From a virus, in IMG/VR virus record IMGVR_UViG_3300025840_003904, positions 1 to 38,417 of that record: a stretch of 38,417 nucleotides of DNA; one strand, 5' to 3'. Under the pieces are notes generated by a model, which saw only the letters and a program-made list of their open reading frames with translations, was not told where the DNA came from and ran no database searches. The position numbers and the translations under genes are program-made. Positions 1-6,778 of the stretch are shown one piece after another; position 1 is the stretch's first letter; each line of letters starts with the position of its first letter.

Positions 1-31
1 TACCTCTTTTAAGTTTAATAACTGTCGCCAT
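1..31 (-). CDS. Start of a further fibre-like protein (partial, runs off the left edge)
   Basis: Only the first ten codons are inside the window (MATVIKLKRG). They closely match the start of the neighbouring 798-aa fibre protein (MATIIKIKRTTG), so this is probably a paralogous tail fibre or fibre-adaptor gene. An AGGA ribosome site lies about 10 nt upstream of the ATG at 31, and the gene begins just after the stop of its neighbour. Function is inferred from this short match and position only. Confidence 0.6.
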   Translation of the reverse strand, partial: MATVIKLKRG

Positions 32-56
32 TAATATATTTCCTATTCAATGACGA

Positions 57-2453
57 TTAGTAAGTTCCGCCGTCTAAATCGCCGTACGTAATATTACTAC
101 CGTCTGATTGTAAAATTTTACCACTTGCACCAAGTGTTAACTTATCAAGTGTGTTTGAACCACTAGCGTATAAAATATCACCAGTAGTGTATGTGCTTTG
201 TCCTGTACCACCATATACTTCACCAATAACATCACCATTCCAAGTACCTTGACTAATAGTTCCTAATGTTGTGATTGATGTTTGACCAGCATAAGTTGAT
301 TTAATTTGTAATGCGTCAGATGATATTTCAATCGTACTGTCGTCAACAGCAACATCTATTTGATTACCAGTTTTTGTTAAACCATCACCAGCACTAATTT
401 GACCAGCACCAGAGAATTGAGAAAATGTAATACTTGTACTACCAAATGTTGGTGTGCCGTTATGTGTAGCAACATAGCCGTTATCAGCATTTGTAGAACC
501 TTGTTCAGCAAAGAAGAAAGTACCACCAGTTAATTCTGAAGCTGTGTCGGCATCAGGTGCTCTTGTTAATACGTATGCAGTTGAACCATCACCAACAGTT
601 GTTACAGTATAGATACCGTTTTGAGTATCTGTTGATTGGTCTTTAACTAAAACTCTATCACCTTGACTTAAAGTAACACCGTCAATTGAAATAGCACCAT
701 TTGAACCAGCTGTTAATGTTCCTGCGCCATTATCATATGTAGCAGATAAATTGGCAGTTGTAGCAACTCTAACACTTTCTTTTACATCTAATCCATTTGC
801 AACACTATCAACGTATGCTTTTGTAGCAGCGTCTTGTGCTGAAGTTGGATCAGTAACGTTTGTAATTCTACTTGAATTAACATCAACTGAACCAGAACCT
901 TTTGGATTTAATACTAGGTCAATGTTAGTATCACTACCTGTTGTAGCAATCTCTACACCATCACCAGTAGCTGCGTTACTAACTTGTAATTCATTAACAG
1001 CACTTGCAGTTGTTCTTAATAGAATTAACTCATTACCATTTGCGTCAGCAAGATATCCAGCGTCAGCAAATTTAGGTGCTGTAAGTGTTTTATTTGATAG
1101 TGTTTCTGTTCCTGCTAATGTAGCAAAAGAACCATCAGACAATGCACTATTAAATTCAGCAGTTGTACCAGTTAAAGTACCTTCAGATAAATCTAATGTT
1201 AAAGTGTTATTTGCACTATCAATTACTTTGTTTTGTAAAGTTTGATTTCCTGTTAACGTAGCAACAGTACTGTCTATAGCTATTGTTAATTGTTTAGTTA
1301 AGTTATCAACTGTTGTGTCAATACCAGTACTGCCAGTAACTTGTAATGACTCACTATCTAAATCAATAGAAGCTGAACCTGTATCAGCTGTTAAGTCAAA
1401 ATCTTGTGCTGTGACTTTGTCATCTACATATGTTTTAATCGCTTTCGCAGAAGCAAGAGTACTATCATCTGAAGTTATAGATACAGATAAATCAGTTTCA
1501 ACAACACTAGAAGCAAAATCAGCAACTTCTATATTAGATATAGAGTTTCCTGTTCCATTTGCGTCAAATGTTTTATTTGTTAAAGTATGTGTTGATGAAG
1601 CTGTTAGTACGTCAGCGTGTGTGCTGATTGTAATTGTATCACCTGAAACTGAAGTATCAATGTTTGTACCACCAGTAAATGTTAATGTGTCTGAACCTAA
1701 TGCAACACCATCGTCTGTACCACTATCAGCAGCAATATCTAATGTTGTTGATATTGTAGCCGTACCAGCCGCTGTTAAACGACCTTGTTGATCAACAGTA
1801 AATGTTGGAATTGCAGTTGAAGAACCATATGCACCTGGAGTTACAGCAGTGTCATCTAAATCTATTGTAATTTCGTTATCTGTAATAGATGTAGTAATTC
1901 CTGTATCACCAGTAAACGTTAAAGTTTGACCAGTAGTAAATGTGTCAGTACCACTATCACCAGTAATTGTAAATGAACCTGATGGAATAGCAGCAAAACT
2001 TAAATTACCAGAACCGTCAACTGTTAAGAATTGACCATTTGAGTAAGTACCTGGAAGAGTATAAGTAACGTCTGAAGCTAATGAGTTGGGAGATTTAAGA
2101 GCTACAAAATGTGCACCGTTATTAGTACCTTCGTTTAATTTTATTGTACCACCTGTGGTAGCATTATTACCAATAAGCAATTCATCAATTGCTTTATTAG
2201 AATCTACTATTAAACCAGAAGACGCAGTTAACGTTCCTGGTGTGTGGTCTAAAAGTTGTGTGTAATATCTTCCACCAATTTCAATTGCTGAATTTGATGT
2301 TGATGTTGGATCACCAATGAATAACCTATAACCATTACCACCAGCACCATTATCGGTTGCTGAAGTATCATAGACATAAGCTAGTTCCCCTTGGTTAAGG
2401 CCGCTGGGTGCATTAGCACCAGTGGTTCGTTTAATTTTGATTATTGTTGCCAT
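57..2453 (-). CDS. Tail fibre-like virion protein, 798 aa, modular
   Basis: Low-complexity, Thr/Ser/Gly/Asp-rich protein with the short-beta-repeat character of marine phage fibres. The N-terminus (KIKRTTGANAPSGLNQGELA) resembles the opening of many cyanophage and pelagiphage fibre proteins. Around residues 293-310 it carries FDANGTGNSISNIEVADF, and at about 551-690 a globular module (NGIYTVTTVGDGSTAYVLTR and flanks). Both recur in the 384-aa protein at 31635-32789. The C-terminus ends in GDLDGGTY. A GGGAGA ribosome site precedes the ATG. It lies last before another fibre gene in a tail-gene run. A structural role is well supported; fibre versus another appendage is inferred, and no receptor-binding tip can be identified by eye. 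Confidence 0.8.
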   Translation of the reverse strand: MATIIKIKRTTGANAPSGLNQGELAYVYDTSATDNGAGGNGYRLFIGDPTSTSNSAIEIGGRYYTQLLDHTPGTLTASSGLIVDSNKAIDELLIGNNATTGGTIKLNEGTNNGAHFVALKSPNSLASDVTYTLPGTYSNGQFLTVDGSGNLSFAAIPSGSFTITGDSGTDTFTTGQTLTFTGDTGITTSITDNEITIDLDDTAVTPGAYGSSTAIPTFTVDQQGRLTAAGTATISTTLDIAADSGTDDGVALGSDTLTFTGGTNIDTSVSGDTITISTHADVLTASSTHTLTNKTFDANGTGNSISNIEVADFASSVVETDLSVSITSDDSTLASAKAIKTYVDDKVTAQDFDLTADTGSASIDLDSESLQVTGSTGIDTTVDNLTKQLTIAIDSTVATLTGNQTLQNKVIDSANNTLTLDLSEGTLTGTTAEFNSALSDGSFATLAGTETLSNKTLTAPKFADAGYLADANGNELILLRTTASAVNELQVSNAATGDGVEIATTGSDTNIDLVLNPKGSGSVDVNSSRITNVTDPTSAQDAATKAYVDSVANGLDVKESVRVATTANLSATYDNGAGTLTAGSNGAISIDGVTLSQGDRVLVKDQSTDTQNGIYTVTTVGDGSTAYVLTRAPDADTASELTGGTFFFAEQGSTNADNGYVATHNGTPTFGSTSITFSQFSGAGQISAGDGLTKTGNQIDVAVDDSTIEISSDALQIKSTYAGQTSITTLGTISQGTWNGDVIGEVYGGTGQSTYTTGDILYASGSNTLDKLTLGASGKILQSDGSNITYGDLDGGTY

Positions 2454-2473
2454 TTAAAATCTCTCCCTATTTT

Positions 2474-2704
2474 TTAAAATGTGCCACCGTTTAATATTAA
2501 ATTTCCACTTTCAGTTTTTATATCATTTCGACTTGTCCATTTTTTAGAAGTATTATCATATTGAAGCATTGCACCATCATTTAATGTTGATACATTAACA
2601 TCACCTAGAGCATTAAGTCTAGTTGAAGCTGCTGGAACAGTAACGGAAACGTTTCTCGGTCCCGAAGTATTATTATTAACTGTAGCTATTATTCTGTCTG
2701 ACAT
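2474..2704 (-). CDS. Small fibre-associated protein, 76 aa
   Basis: Short protein with a central D-V-N-V-S-T-L-N-D-G-A-M-L-Q-Y-D segment, a motif common in the N-terminal parts of marine phage fibre proteins, and an ending ILNGGTF that echoes the GGTY end of the 798-aa neighbour. It looks like a short fibre or fibre-base subunit. Its start codon directly abuts the 3' arm of a perfect 12-bp inverted repeat that contains its AAGG ribosome site, with a late promoter in the loop, so its translation is probably tied to late transcription. The exact role is unknown. Confidence 0.65.
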   Translation of the reverse strand: MSDRIIATVNNNTSGPRNVSVTVPAASTRLNALGDVNVSTLNDGAMLQYDNTSKKWTSRNDIKTESGNLILNGGTF

Positions 2705-2752
2705 ATTACCTTATTACTAGTAAGTTTATAATATTTATAATAATAAGGTAAT
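2705..2752 (-). promoter_or_regulatory. Inverted repeat covering the ribosome site of the 76-aa gene
   Basis: Perfect 12-bp arms at 2705-2716 (ATTACCTTATTA) and 2741-2752 (TAATAAGGTAAT) flank a 24-nt loop. Read on the minus strand, the 3' arm contains the AAGG ribosome site and ends at the ATG. A transcript from upstream would pair both arms and hide the site. A transcript started at the late box in the loop (predicted start near 2726) lacks the 5' arm and would leave the site open. The same layout is known for T4 genes such as e and soc. Confidence 0.75.
2732..2739 (-). promoter_or_regulatory. T4-type late promoter box
   Basis: Exact TATAAATA on the minus strand, the sequence recognised by the T4 gp55 late sigma. 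It lies in the loop of the 2705-2752 inverted repeat. The predicted start near 2726 would give a leader of about 22 nt before the 76-aa gene. Confidence 0.75.
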
Positions 2753-2759
2753 GTAAAAC

Positions 2760-2772
2760 TAGTTAATAACTA
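2760..2772. repeat. Short palindrome at the end of the 83-aa gene
   Basis: TAGTTAATAACTA forms a 13-nt dyad that includes the stop codon of the 83-aa gene and is followed on the minus strand by GTTTT. It might weakly attenuate transcription, but the stem is entirely AT-rich apart from one G-C pair per arm, so terminator activity is doubtful. Confidence 0.25.
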
Positions 2773-3021
2773 CTTTTTTTCAACTTCTTTTGATGTATCA
2801 ATGCCTAATTCAGCGGCAATAATATCATCATAGTGTTTTTGTAAAATAGCAACTTTTTCTAACTCTAAAGACAACTTAACTCTAGTTGCTTGTAGGTCTT
2901 GTCTAATGATAATACTATTTAAAGTTTTTGTATTTAACTCACTTCTTTTATAGTCTTTACCATCAATTGTAAAAGTTTGCTCTTTAGCTACATCTGTTTG
3001 TGTATTCAATTCACTACTCAT
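2770..3021 (-). CDS. Small conserved phage protein, 83 aa, IDGKxY type
   Basis: Acidic/basic helical protein with FTIDGKDYKRSELN near residues 17-30, followed by a long helix (about 35-70) with coiled-coil-like spacing. Proteins beginning with an F-x-I-D-G-K-x-Y motif and a helical tail are common in marine T4-like phages (DUF6447-like, from memory). A strong AGGAG site precedes the ATG. It sits between two small structural genes and may be a minor virion component or chaperone. Function is unknown. Confidence 0.65.
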   Translation of the reverse strand: MSSELNTQTDVAKEQTFTIDGKDYKRSELNTKTLNSIIIRQDLQATRVKLSLELEKVAILQKHYDDIIAAELGIDTSKEVEKK

Positions 3022-3036
3022 TTTATTCTCCTATTA

Positions 3037-3372
3037 TTAAACGTTTGGTTTAACGGTGATTAAACCTTCAATTATTTTTGTTACAGTACTGTCACTTGCC
3101 GTTATATCTAAATCATAAACATAACGTGCTGGTGCGTCTAAAGCTGCAGTTTGAGCTGCAGTTAAAGAAAGTGTTATAACACCTGTTGTTCTATCGGCAT
3201 CAAAAGTTGTTGTAATAGTGGTTCTTGTTCTTGTTGAAGCATAACCTAAAGCCATCTTTGCACTTGCTGTATAATCAGTCAAGTCTAAAGGATTTCCATC
3301 ATTACCTCTAACGGTAACTGCTGATGAAAACGTTGTTCCTTGATGTATTACATAATTTGCTATTGCTGCCAT
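3037..3372 (-). CDS. Small beta-rich virion protein, 111 aa (BppU-like fold suspected)
   Basis: The pattern VIHQGTTFSSAVTVRGNDG then LDLTDYTASAKM, with later GVITLSLTAAQTAAL and VYDLDITASD, resembles small phage beta-sandwich proteins related to the N-domain of upper baseplate protein BppU. This usually supports a baseplate or fibre-attachment role. It is the first gene of the left tail block. An exact late box ends only 5 nt before the ATG, so the mRNA may start at the start codon; no ribosome site fits between. The family assignment is from pattern only. Confidence 0.65.
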   Translation of the reverse strand: MAAIANYVIHQGTTFSSAVTVRGNDGNPLDLTDYTASAKMALGYASTRTRTTITTTFDADRTTGVITLSLTAAQTAALDAPARYVYDLDITASDSTVTKIIEGLITVKPNV

Positions 3373-3377
3373 AGTAC

Positions 3378-3385
3378 TATTTATA
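3378..3385 (-). promoter_or_regulatory. T4-type late promoter box, leaderless geometry
   Basis: Exact TATAAATA on the minus strand, then GTACT, then the ATG of the 111-aa gene. By T4 spacing the transcript starts at about 3372, the first base of the start codon. It shares a 41-nt intergenic region with the divergent receptor promoter. ATAGTA (3371-3376) and TACTAT (3390-3395) form an inverted repeat around the box. Confidence 0.65.
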
Positions 3386-3394
3386 CATATACTA

Positions 3395-3422
3395 TTGACT
3401 TTTTTTTAAAAAGTGATATTAT
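3395..3422 (+). promoter_or_regulatory. Sigma70-type promoter of the TonB-dependent receptor
   Basis: TTGACT at 3395-3400, 16-bp spacer, TATTAT at 3417-3422. Six bases further on is the A of ATG 3428, so the transcript is predicted to be leaderless. A perfect dyad, ACTTTTT-TTT-AAAAAGT (3398-3414), fills the spacer and could be an operator. The stretch through AGTATG closely resembles the promoter at 7705-7733. Confidence 0.6.
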
Positions 3423-3427
3423 ATAGT

Positions 3428-5038
3428 ATGCATAAAATTTTAGTAATTTTAACATTTTTATTTAGTAATATATTATTTGCAGCCGAAAACGACTGTCAAT
3501 GGGAAAATGAAACTCCTTGTATTATTATATCTAAATCAAACATAACAAACTCTAACAAAATTGGTGATAAAATTACACCAAGTATTTCTATAACAAAAAA
3601 ACAAATAGAAAAATACAATCTTATAGATTTAGCAAAAACTTTAAATTTTGTTCAAAGCTTAGAAGTATCTCAATCAGGTCCTAGAGGTCAACAAGGATCA
3701 GTTTTTTTCAGAGGCACTAATTCAAATCACGTTTTAGTTTTGTTAAATGGTATACCAATAAATGATTATTCTACACCAACAGGTGCGTTTGATATTGGCC
3801 AAGATTTTATGTTTAATGTTCAACAGATAGATGTTTATAAAGGTTCATCTGGTGCTCATTGGGGCGCTGACGCTGTGGGAGGTGCAATTAATTTTAGAAC
3901 AACTATTGATTACGATAAAAAATTAAACATTTCAGGAAATCACAACGATAAAACAATTAGTGGAAACTACTATACTAATATAAATGACTTTGATATATCC
4001 TTGTCTGCAGGACAACATCAATCAAAAAATATATCAGCACTTTCTGGTGCTAGTGAAAAAGATGGAACAGAAAATAAATCACTTTCACTAAACGTAAGTA
4101 AATGGTATGATCTTATTCACTGGAGAACAAACTTCTTTACACGAAACACATTTACCGATTTAGATGGACATAATGTACTTGTGCAAAATGATAAATGGTC
4201 CGATAATACATTTTATGCTTTTCAAACAGGACTAGATTACAAAAACAGTAGTTTAACTTTACATACACACCAATATGATAGAAACTATGATGATGATTAT
4301 TATAAAAGTCAAAACTATACACTAAAGGCTACACAACAATATGAAAACTATGGTTTTGGATTTGATTATAAACACAATGAATCATTAAACAATCAACATC
4401 ATAACTTAGGATATTTTTTTAATTTATCATATGATATATTTTCTTATCATCACAGATTTGATGAAGAACACGAAACGTATAAGTTAGGATTTTTTAAAGA
4501 AATACAAGATGGATTAAGTATAAGTGGAAGTACATCTACAAGTTATAAAGACAAAACTACCTGGACAGCTATCGAGTATGGTGAAACACAGGAATTAACG
4601 TTAACTAAAAATAATTTTTCAACAACAGTTTTTAAAAACGATATAGGTAATTTAAATACGGATGGTATTGAATTTGCTTATAATCTAAATGATATTAAAT
4701 TTTTTGCAAGTCATCTTAACAGCAAAACAAACGATACGGTAACACTAAGACGTCCTAATTGGTCACTAGGATTTATTCACAATTATGATTTTAAAAATAA
4801 CTTTTCACTAACCACAAATTACAAATATAAAGGCGAACATTTAGATGTACATAACTCTAATTGGTCAACAATCTCAATGCCTGAAACACATTTATTAGAT
4901 TTAAATATTGGTTATGATTATTATGGAATAAAATTTGGTGTAAGTGTGACAAACCTTTTAAATGAAAATTATGATTCACCACACGGATTTAACCAAGAAG
5001 GCAGAAAACTAACTTTAGGATTTAACAAATCTTTTTAA
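3428..5038 (+). CDS. TonB-dependent outer-membrane receptor, BtuB-like, 536 aa
   Basis: Outer-membrane transporter with a signal peptide (MHKILVILTFLFSNILFAA), a plug domain and a beta-barrel. The plug (residues about 50-160) carries FFRGTNSNHVLVLLNGIPIN, very close to the E. coli BtuB segment [20 protein letters not shown], and later YKGSSGAHWGADAVGGAINF. The rest alternates aromatic strands and ends in Phe, as expected for a barrel. BtuB imports cobalamin; the substrate here is inferred. At 536 aa it is shorter than BtuB. The frame also opens at GTG 3413, but ATG 3428 starts the signal peptide directly and is preferred. No clear ribosome site is present. Its stop overlaps the convergent radical SAM stop by 3 nt. 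A host-type gene in a phage tail module suggests capture from a bacterium. Confidence 0.9.
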   Translation: MHKILVILTFLFSNILFAAENDCQWENETPCIIISKSNITNSNKIGDKITPSISITKKQIEKYNLIDLAKTLNFVQSLEVSQSGPRGQQGSVFFRGTNSNHVLVLLNGIPINDYSTPTGAFDIGQDFMFNVQQIDVYKGSSGAHWGADAVGGAINFRTTIDYDKKLNISGNHNDKTISGNYYTNINDFDISLSAGQHQSKNISALSGASEKDGTENKSLSLNVSKWYDLIHWRTNFFTRNTFTDLDGHNVLVQNDKWSDNTFYAFQTGLDYKNSSLTLHTHQYDRNYDDDYYKSQNYTLKATQQYENYGFGFDYKHNESLNNQHHNLGYFFNLSYDIFSYHHRFDEEHETYKLGFFKEIQDGLSISGSTSTSYKDKTTWTAIEYGETQELTLTKNNFSTTVFKNDIGNLNTDGIEFAYNLNDIKFFASHLNSKTNDTVTLRRPNWSLGFIHNYDFKNNFSLTTNYKYKGEHLDVHNSNWSTISMPETHLLDLNIGYDYYGIKFGVSVTNLLNENYDSPHGFNQEGRKLTLGFNKSF

Positions 5039-6288
5039 CTTTGAACAGCTATATTATTATGTTTGTTTAGTTTATCTAAATCTTGTTGATATTGTTTTAC
5101 TTTGTCTAAGGCGTGATGTTGAAACTGATATCCTAATTCTTGTCCCAGCTTCAATACTTTCATAAATCTATTAAATCTTATTTTAAAATCAGAATTTTCA
5201 TTTTTCCAATGATAGCCAAATTCAGAATTAAATAAATCTCTATGCTCAAAATCTAAAGGTGTGTTTTGAAATGTTATCATTATGTGATGTGATACAAATA
5301 TATTATGAGCATATTTTTTATATTTTCTTAATAGGTTTAATGTTTCTTCAAAGTCTTCTTCAGTTTCAGTAGGATAACCACAAATAAGTAAAAATTTCAT
5401 TCTAATGTTTCTTTCACCTATATTTGTTATAAAGTATTCAATATCATCATTACTAAATTTCTTTTTCATATGATCTCGTACTCGCTCACTTCCAGATTCA
5501 ATACCCATATCTAATCCTACACAACCAGAGTTTGCTAAATTATCAAAATCTTGCTGAGTAAATGTTTTTTTATCTCTTACAATAAACTGTGCATCCCAAT
5601 TTATTTTCTTAGGTCTTTTTGCTAACTCGTGGCATAAATCTCTAAAATGTTTCATTGATCCATTAATTAATGAATCAGAAAAATTAATCTTTTTTAAACC
5701 TGTTTGTTCAGAAACGTGATGTAAATCGTCAGCTATTTTTTTACCAGTCTTCCATCTATACTTAGGCCATATACTCATTACATCACAAAAAGTACATTTA
5801 CGAACACAACCTCTACTACCTGATATTACAGCTCTAGTATAATTATGTTTATGAACAACATCTGAATAATCAGGAGGAGGTAGATGTTCTATATCTTCCA
5901 TTTGTGTGGGTTCTTTACCATTAATTCCTGGAAAATCTAAATTTCCTTCCATAAATGCTTTAAGAGCGTGTTCTTCACCTCTTATAAAATGTTTTCTTGG
6001 CCAATTTTTATCAACACCAGAACCACCAAAAACAACATTGTCATAAGGCTCTGCAAGTTTAAGAGCGTCATCTTTTTGTAAAAAAGAAAATACAGATATA
6101 CCTAACCATTTAAATTGATATTTGGCAATTTCTTTGTGTATGTTTTCTAAAGTATCTAATTGATTTCCATCTATAACTTTAACTTTATATCCTAAAGGTT
6201 CTAAATACCCTTTTATAAAAGCAGGACCTGGGACAGGTTTAGCCTTATCTAATCCTGGTAATGATGTAATCACTAAATCATAAATCAT
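5035..6288 (-). CDS. Radical SAM enzyme with B12-binding-like N-domain, 417 aa
   Basis: Class-B-type architecture. The N-terminal Rossmann-like region (1-130; GYLEPLGYKVKVIDG, WLGISVFSF, NVVFGGSG) resembles the cobalamin-binding domains of B12 radical SAM proteins. The radical SAM core carries C161-x3-C165-x2-C168 (GCVRKCTFCDV), which binds the 4Fe-4S cluster and SAM. Later GLDMGIESGSERV and KFLLICGYPTETEEDF are typical of the core barrel. The substrate is unknown; relatives methylate or rearrange unreactive carbons. Its start overlaps the stop of the hydroxylase-like gene as ATGA, so the two are translationally coupled. It ends tail-to-tail on the BtuB-like receptor gene. Confidence 0.85.
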   Translation of the reverse strand: MIYDLVITSLPGLDKAKPVPGPAFIKGYLEPLGYKVKVIDGNQLDTLENIHKEIAKYQFKWLGISVFSFLQKDDALKLAEPYDNVVFGGSGVDKNWPRKHFIRGEEHALKAFMEGNLDFPGINGKEPTQMEDIEHLPPPDYSDVVHKHNYTRAVISGSRGCVRKCTFCDVMSIWPKYRWKTGKKIADDLHHVSEQTGLKKINFSDSLINGSMKHFRDLCHELAKRPKKINWDAQFIVRDKKTFTQQDFDNLANSGCVGLDMGIESGSERVRDHMKKKFSNDDIEYFITNIGERNIRMKFLLICGYPTETEEDFEETLNLLRKYKKYAHNIFVSHHIMITFQNTPLDFEHRDLFNSEFGYHWKNENSDFKIRFNRFMKVLKLGQELGYQFQHHALDKVKQYQQDLDKLNKHNNIAVQS

Positions 6289-6728
6289 CTAAATGCGCCT
6301 ACTATATGAATCCTATCTATTTTTGAACAATTTAAAGCTGTATGATTTTTTGTTGTATCAATTACATATGCCTCACCTGTCGCAGGAATATGTATTCTTT
6401 CATTATCAATTAATAAAAAACAATGTGGATGTGTTATGATTGGAATGTGTAATCGTTTAGTTTTATCGGCGTGCCAAAGATAACAAGTTTTTGGTTTCAT
6501 TTTCATTATTCTTGTTCTCACCAAATTATGTTCTAACATTATACTGTTGATATAGGGTATATTAAAAAGTGGAACATCATAGGTATGTTCAACATTATCA
6601 ATATCATAACCTTTGTCTGAACCTTCTTCAGGATTCATATCTTTTGAATAACCTTGTAGATATAATTGTTTATTATAACTTGGAAGTGTACTCAACTCTT
6701 TTTTTATTAATTCTAAATCATATATCAT
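6285..6728 (-). CDS. Aspartyl/asparaginyl beta-hydroxylase-like 2OG oxygenase, 147 aa
   Basis: Compact cupin-type oxygenase. It has H86-A-D88 (YLWHADKTKRLHIPI) and H129 (TTKNHTALN) as an iron facial triad, with R139 in DRIHIVG as the likely 2-oxoglutarate contact. The order and wording (HxD, RLHIPI, GEAYVID, NHTALN, RIHIVG) match the aspartyl/asparaginyl beta-hydroxylase family. It would hydroxylate a protein side chain or small molecule using Fe(II), O2 and 2OG. First gene of a two-gene minus-strand unit with the B12-type radical SAM protein, driven by a late-like box 5 nt before its ATG. Family well supported; substrate unknown. Confidence 0.8.
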   Translation of the reverse strand: MIYDLELIKKELSTLPSYNKQLYLQGYSKDMNPEEGSDKGYDIDNVEHTYDVPLFNIPYINSIMLEHNLVRTRIMKMKPKTCYLWHADKTKRLHIPIITHPHCFLLIDNERIHIPATGEAYVIDTTKNHTALNCSKIDRIHIVGAFR

Positions 6729-6733
6729 AATTG

Positions 6734-6741
6734 TATTTATT
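6734..6741 (-). promoter_or_regulatory. Late-like promoter box, leaderless geometry
   Basis: AATAAATA on the minus strand (one change from TATAAATA), then CAATT, then the ATG of the hydroxylase-like gene. By T4 spacing, transcription would start on the first base of the start codon. Confidence 0.5.
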
Positions 6742-6746
6742 AGAAT

Positions 6747-6754
6747 TATAAATA
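6747..6754 (+). promoter_or_regulatory. T4-type late promoter box
   Basis: Exact TATAAATA on the plus strand upstream of the nitroreductase-like gene. Predicted start near 6760, giving a 19-nt leader with AAGGAG. It pairs with the minus-strand box at 6734-6741 in a perfect 7-bp dyad (TATTTAT, 7-nt centre, ATAAATA), forming a back-to-back late promoter. Confidence 0.7.
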
Positions 6755-6766
6755 TTATTTTTAACT

Positions 6767-6772
6767 AAGGAG
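6767..6772 (+). promoter_or_regulatory. Strong ribosome site of the 297-aa gene
   Basis: AAGGAG, 6 nt before ATG 6779, fixes this start. It is one of the few full Shine-Dalgarno matches in the plus-strand cargo. Confidence 0.75.
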
Positions 6773-6778
6773 ACTGAT

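Noticed and set aside
751-1791. Two long plus-strand open frames (751-1245 and 1315-1791) opposite the 798-aa fibre gene.
   Set aside because: They are antisense to a strongly coding gene made of Thr/Ser/Gly repeats, which leaves few stops on the other strand; no ribosome site or family match.
2760-2772. Palindrome as a rho-independent terminator.
   Set aside because: The stem is almost all A-T and the T run is only four bases.
3413-3427. GTG start five codons upstream of the receptor ATG.
   Set aside because: It would place MILYS before the signal peptide and lie inside the promoter; ATG 3428 fits better.
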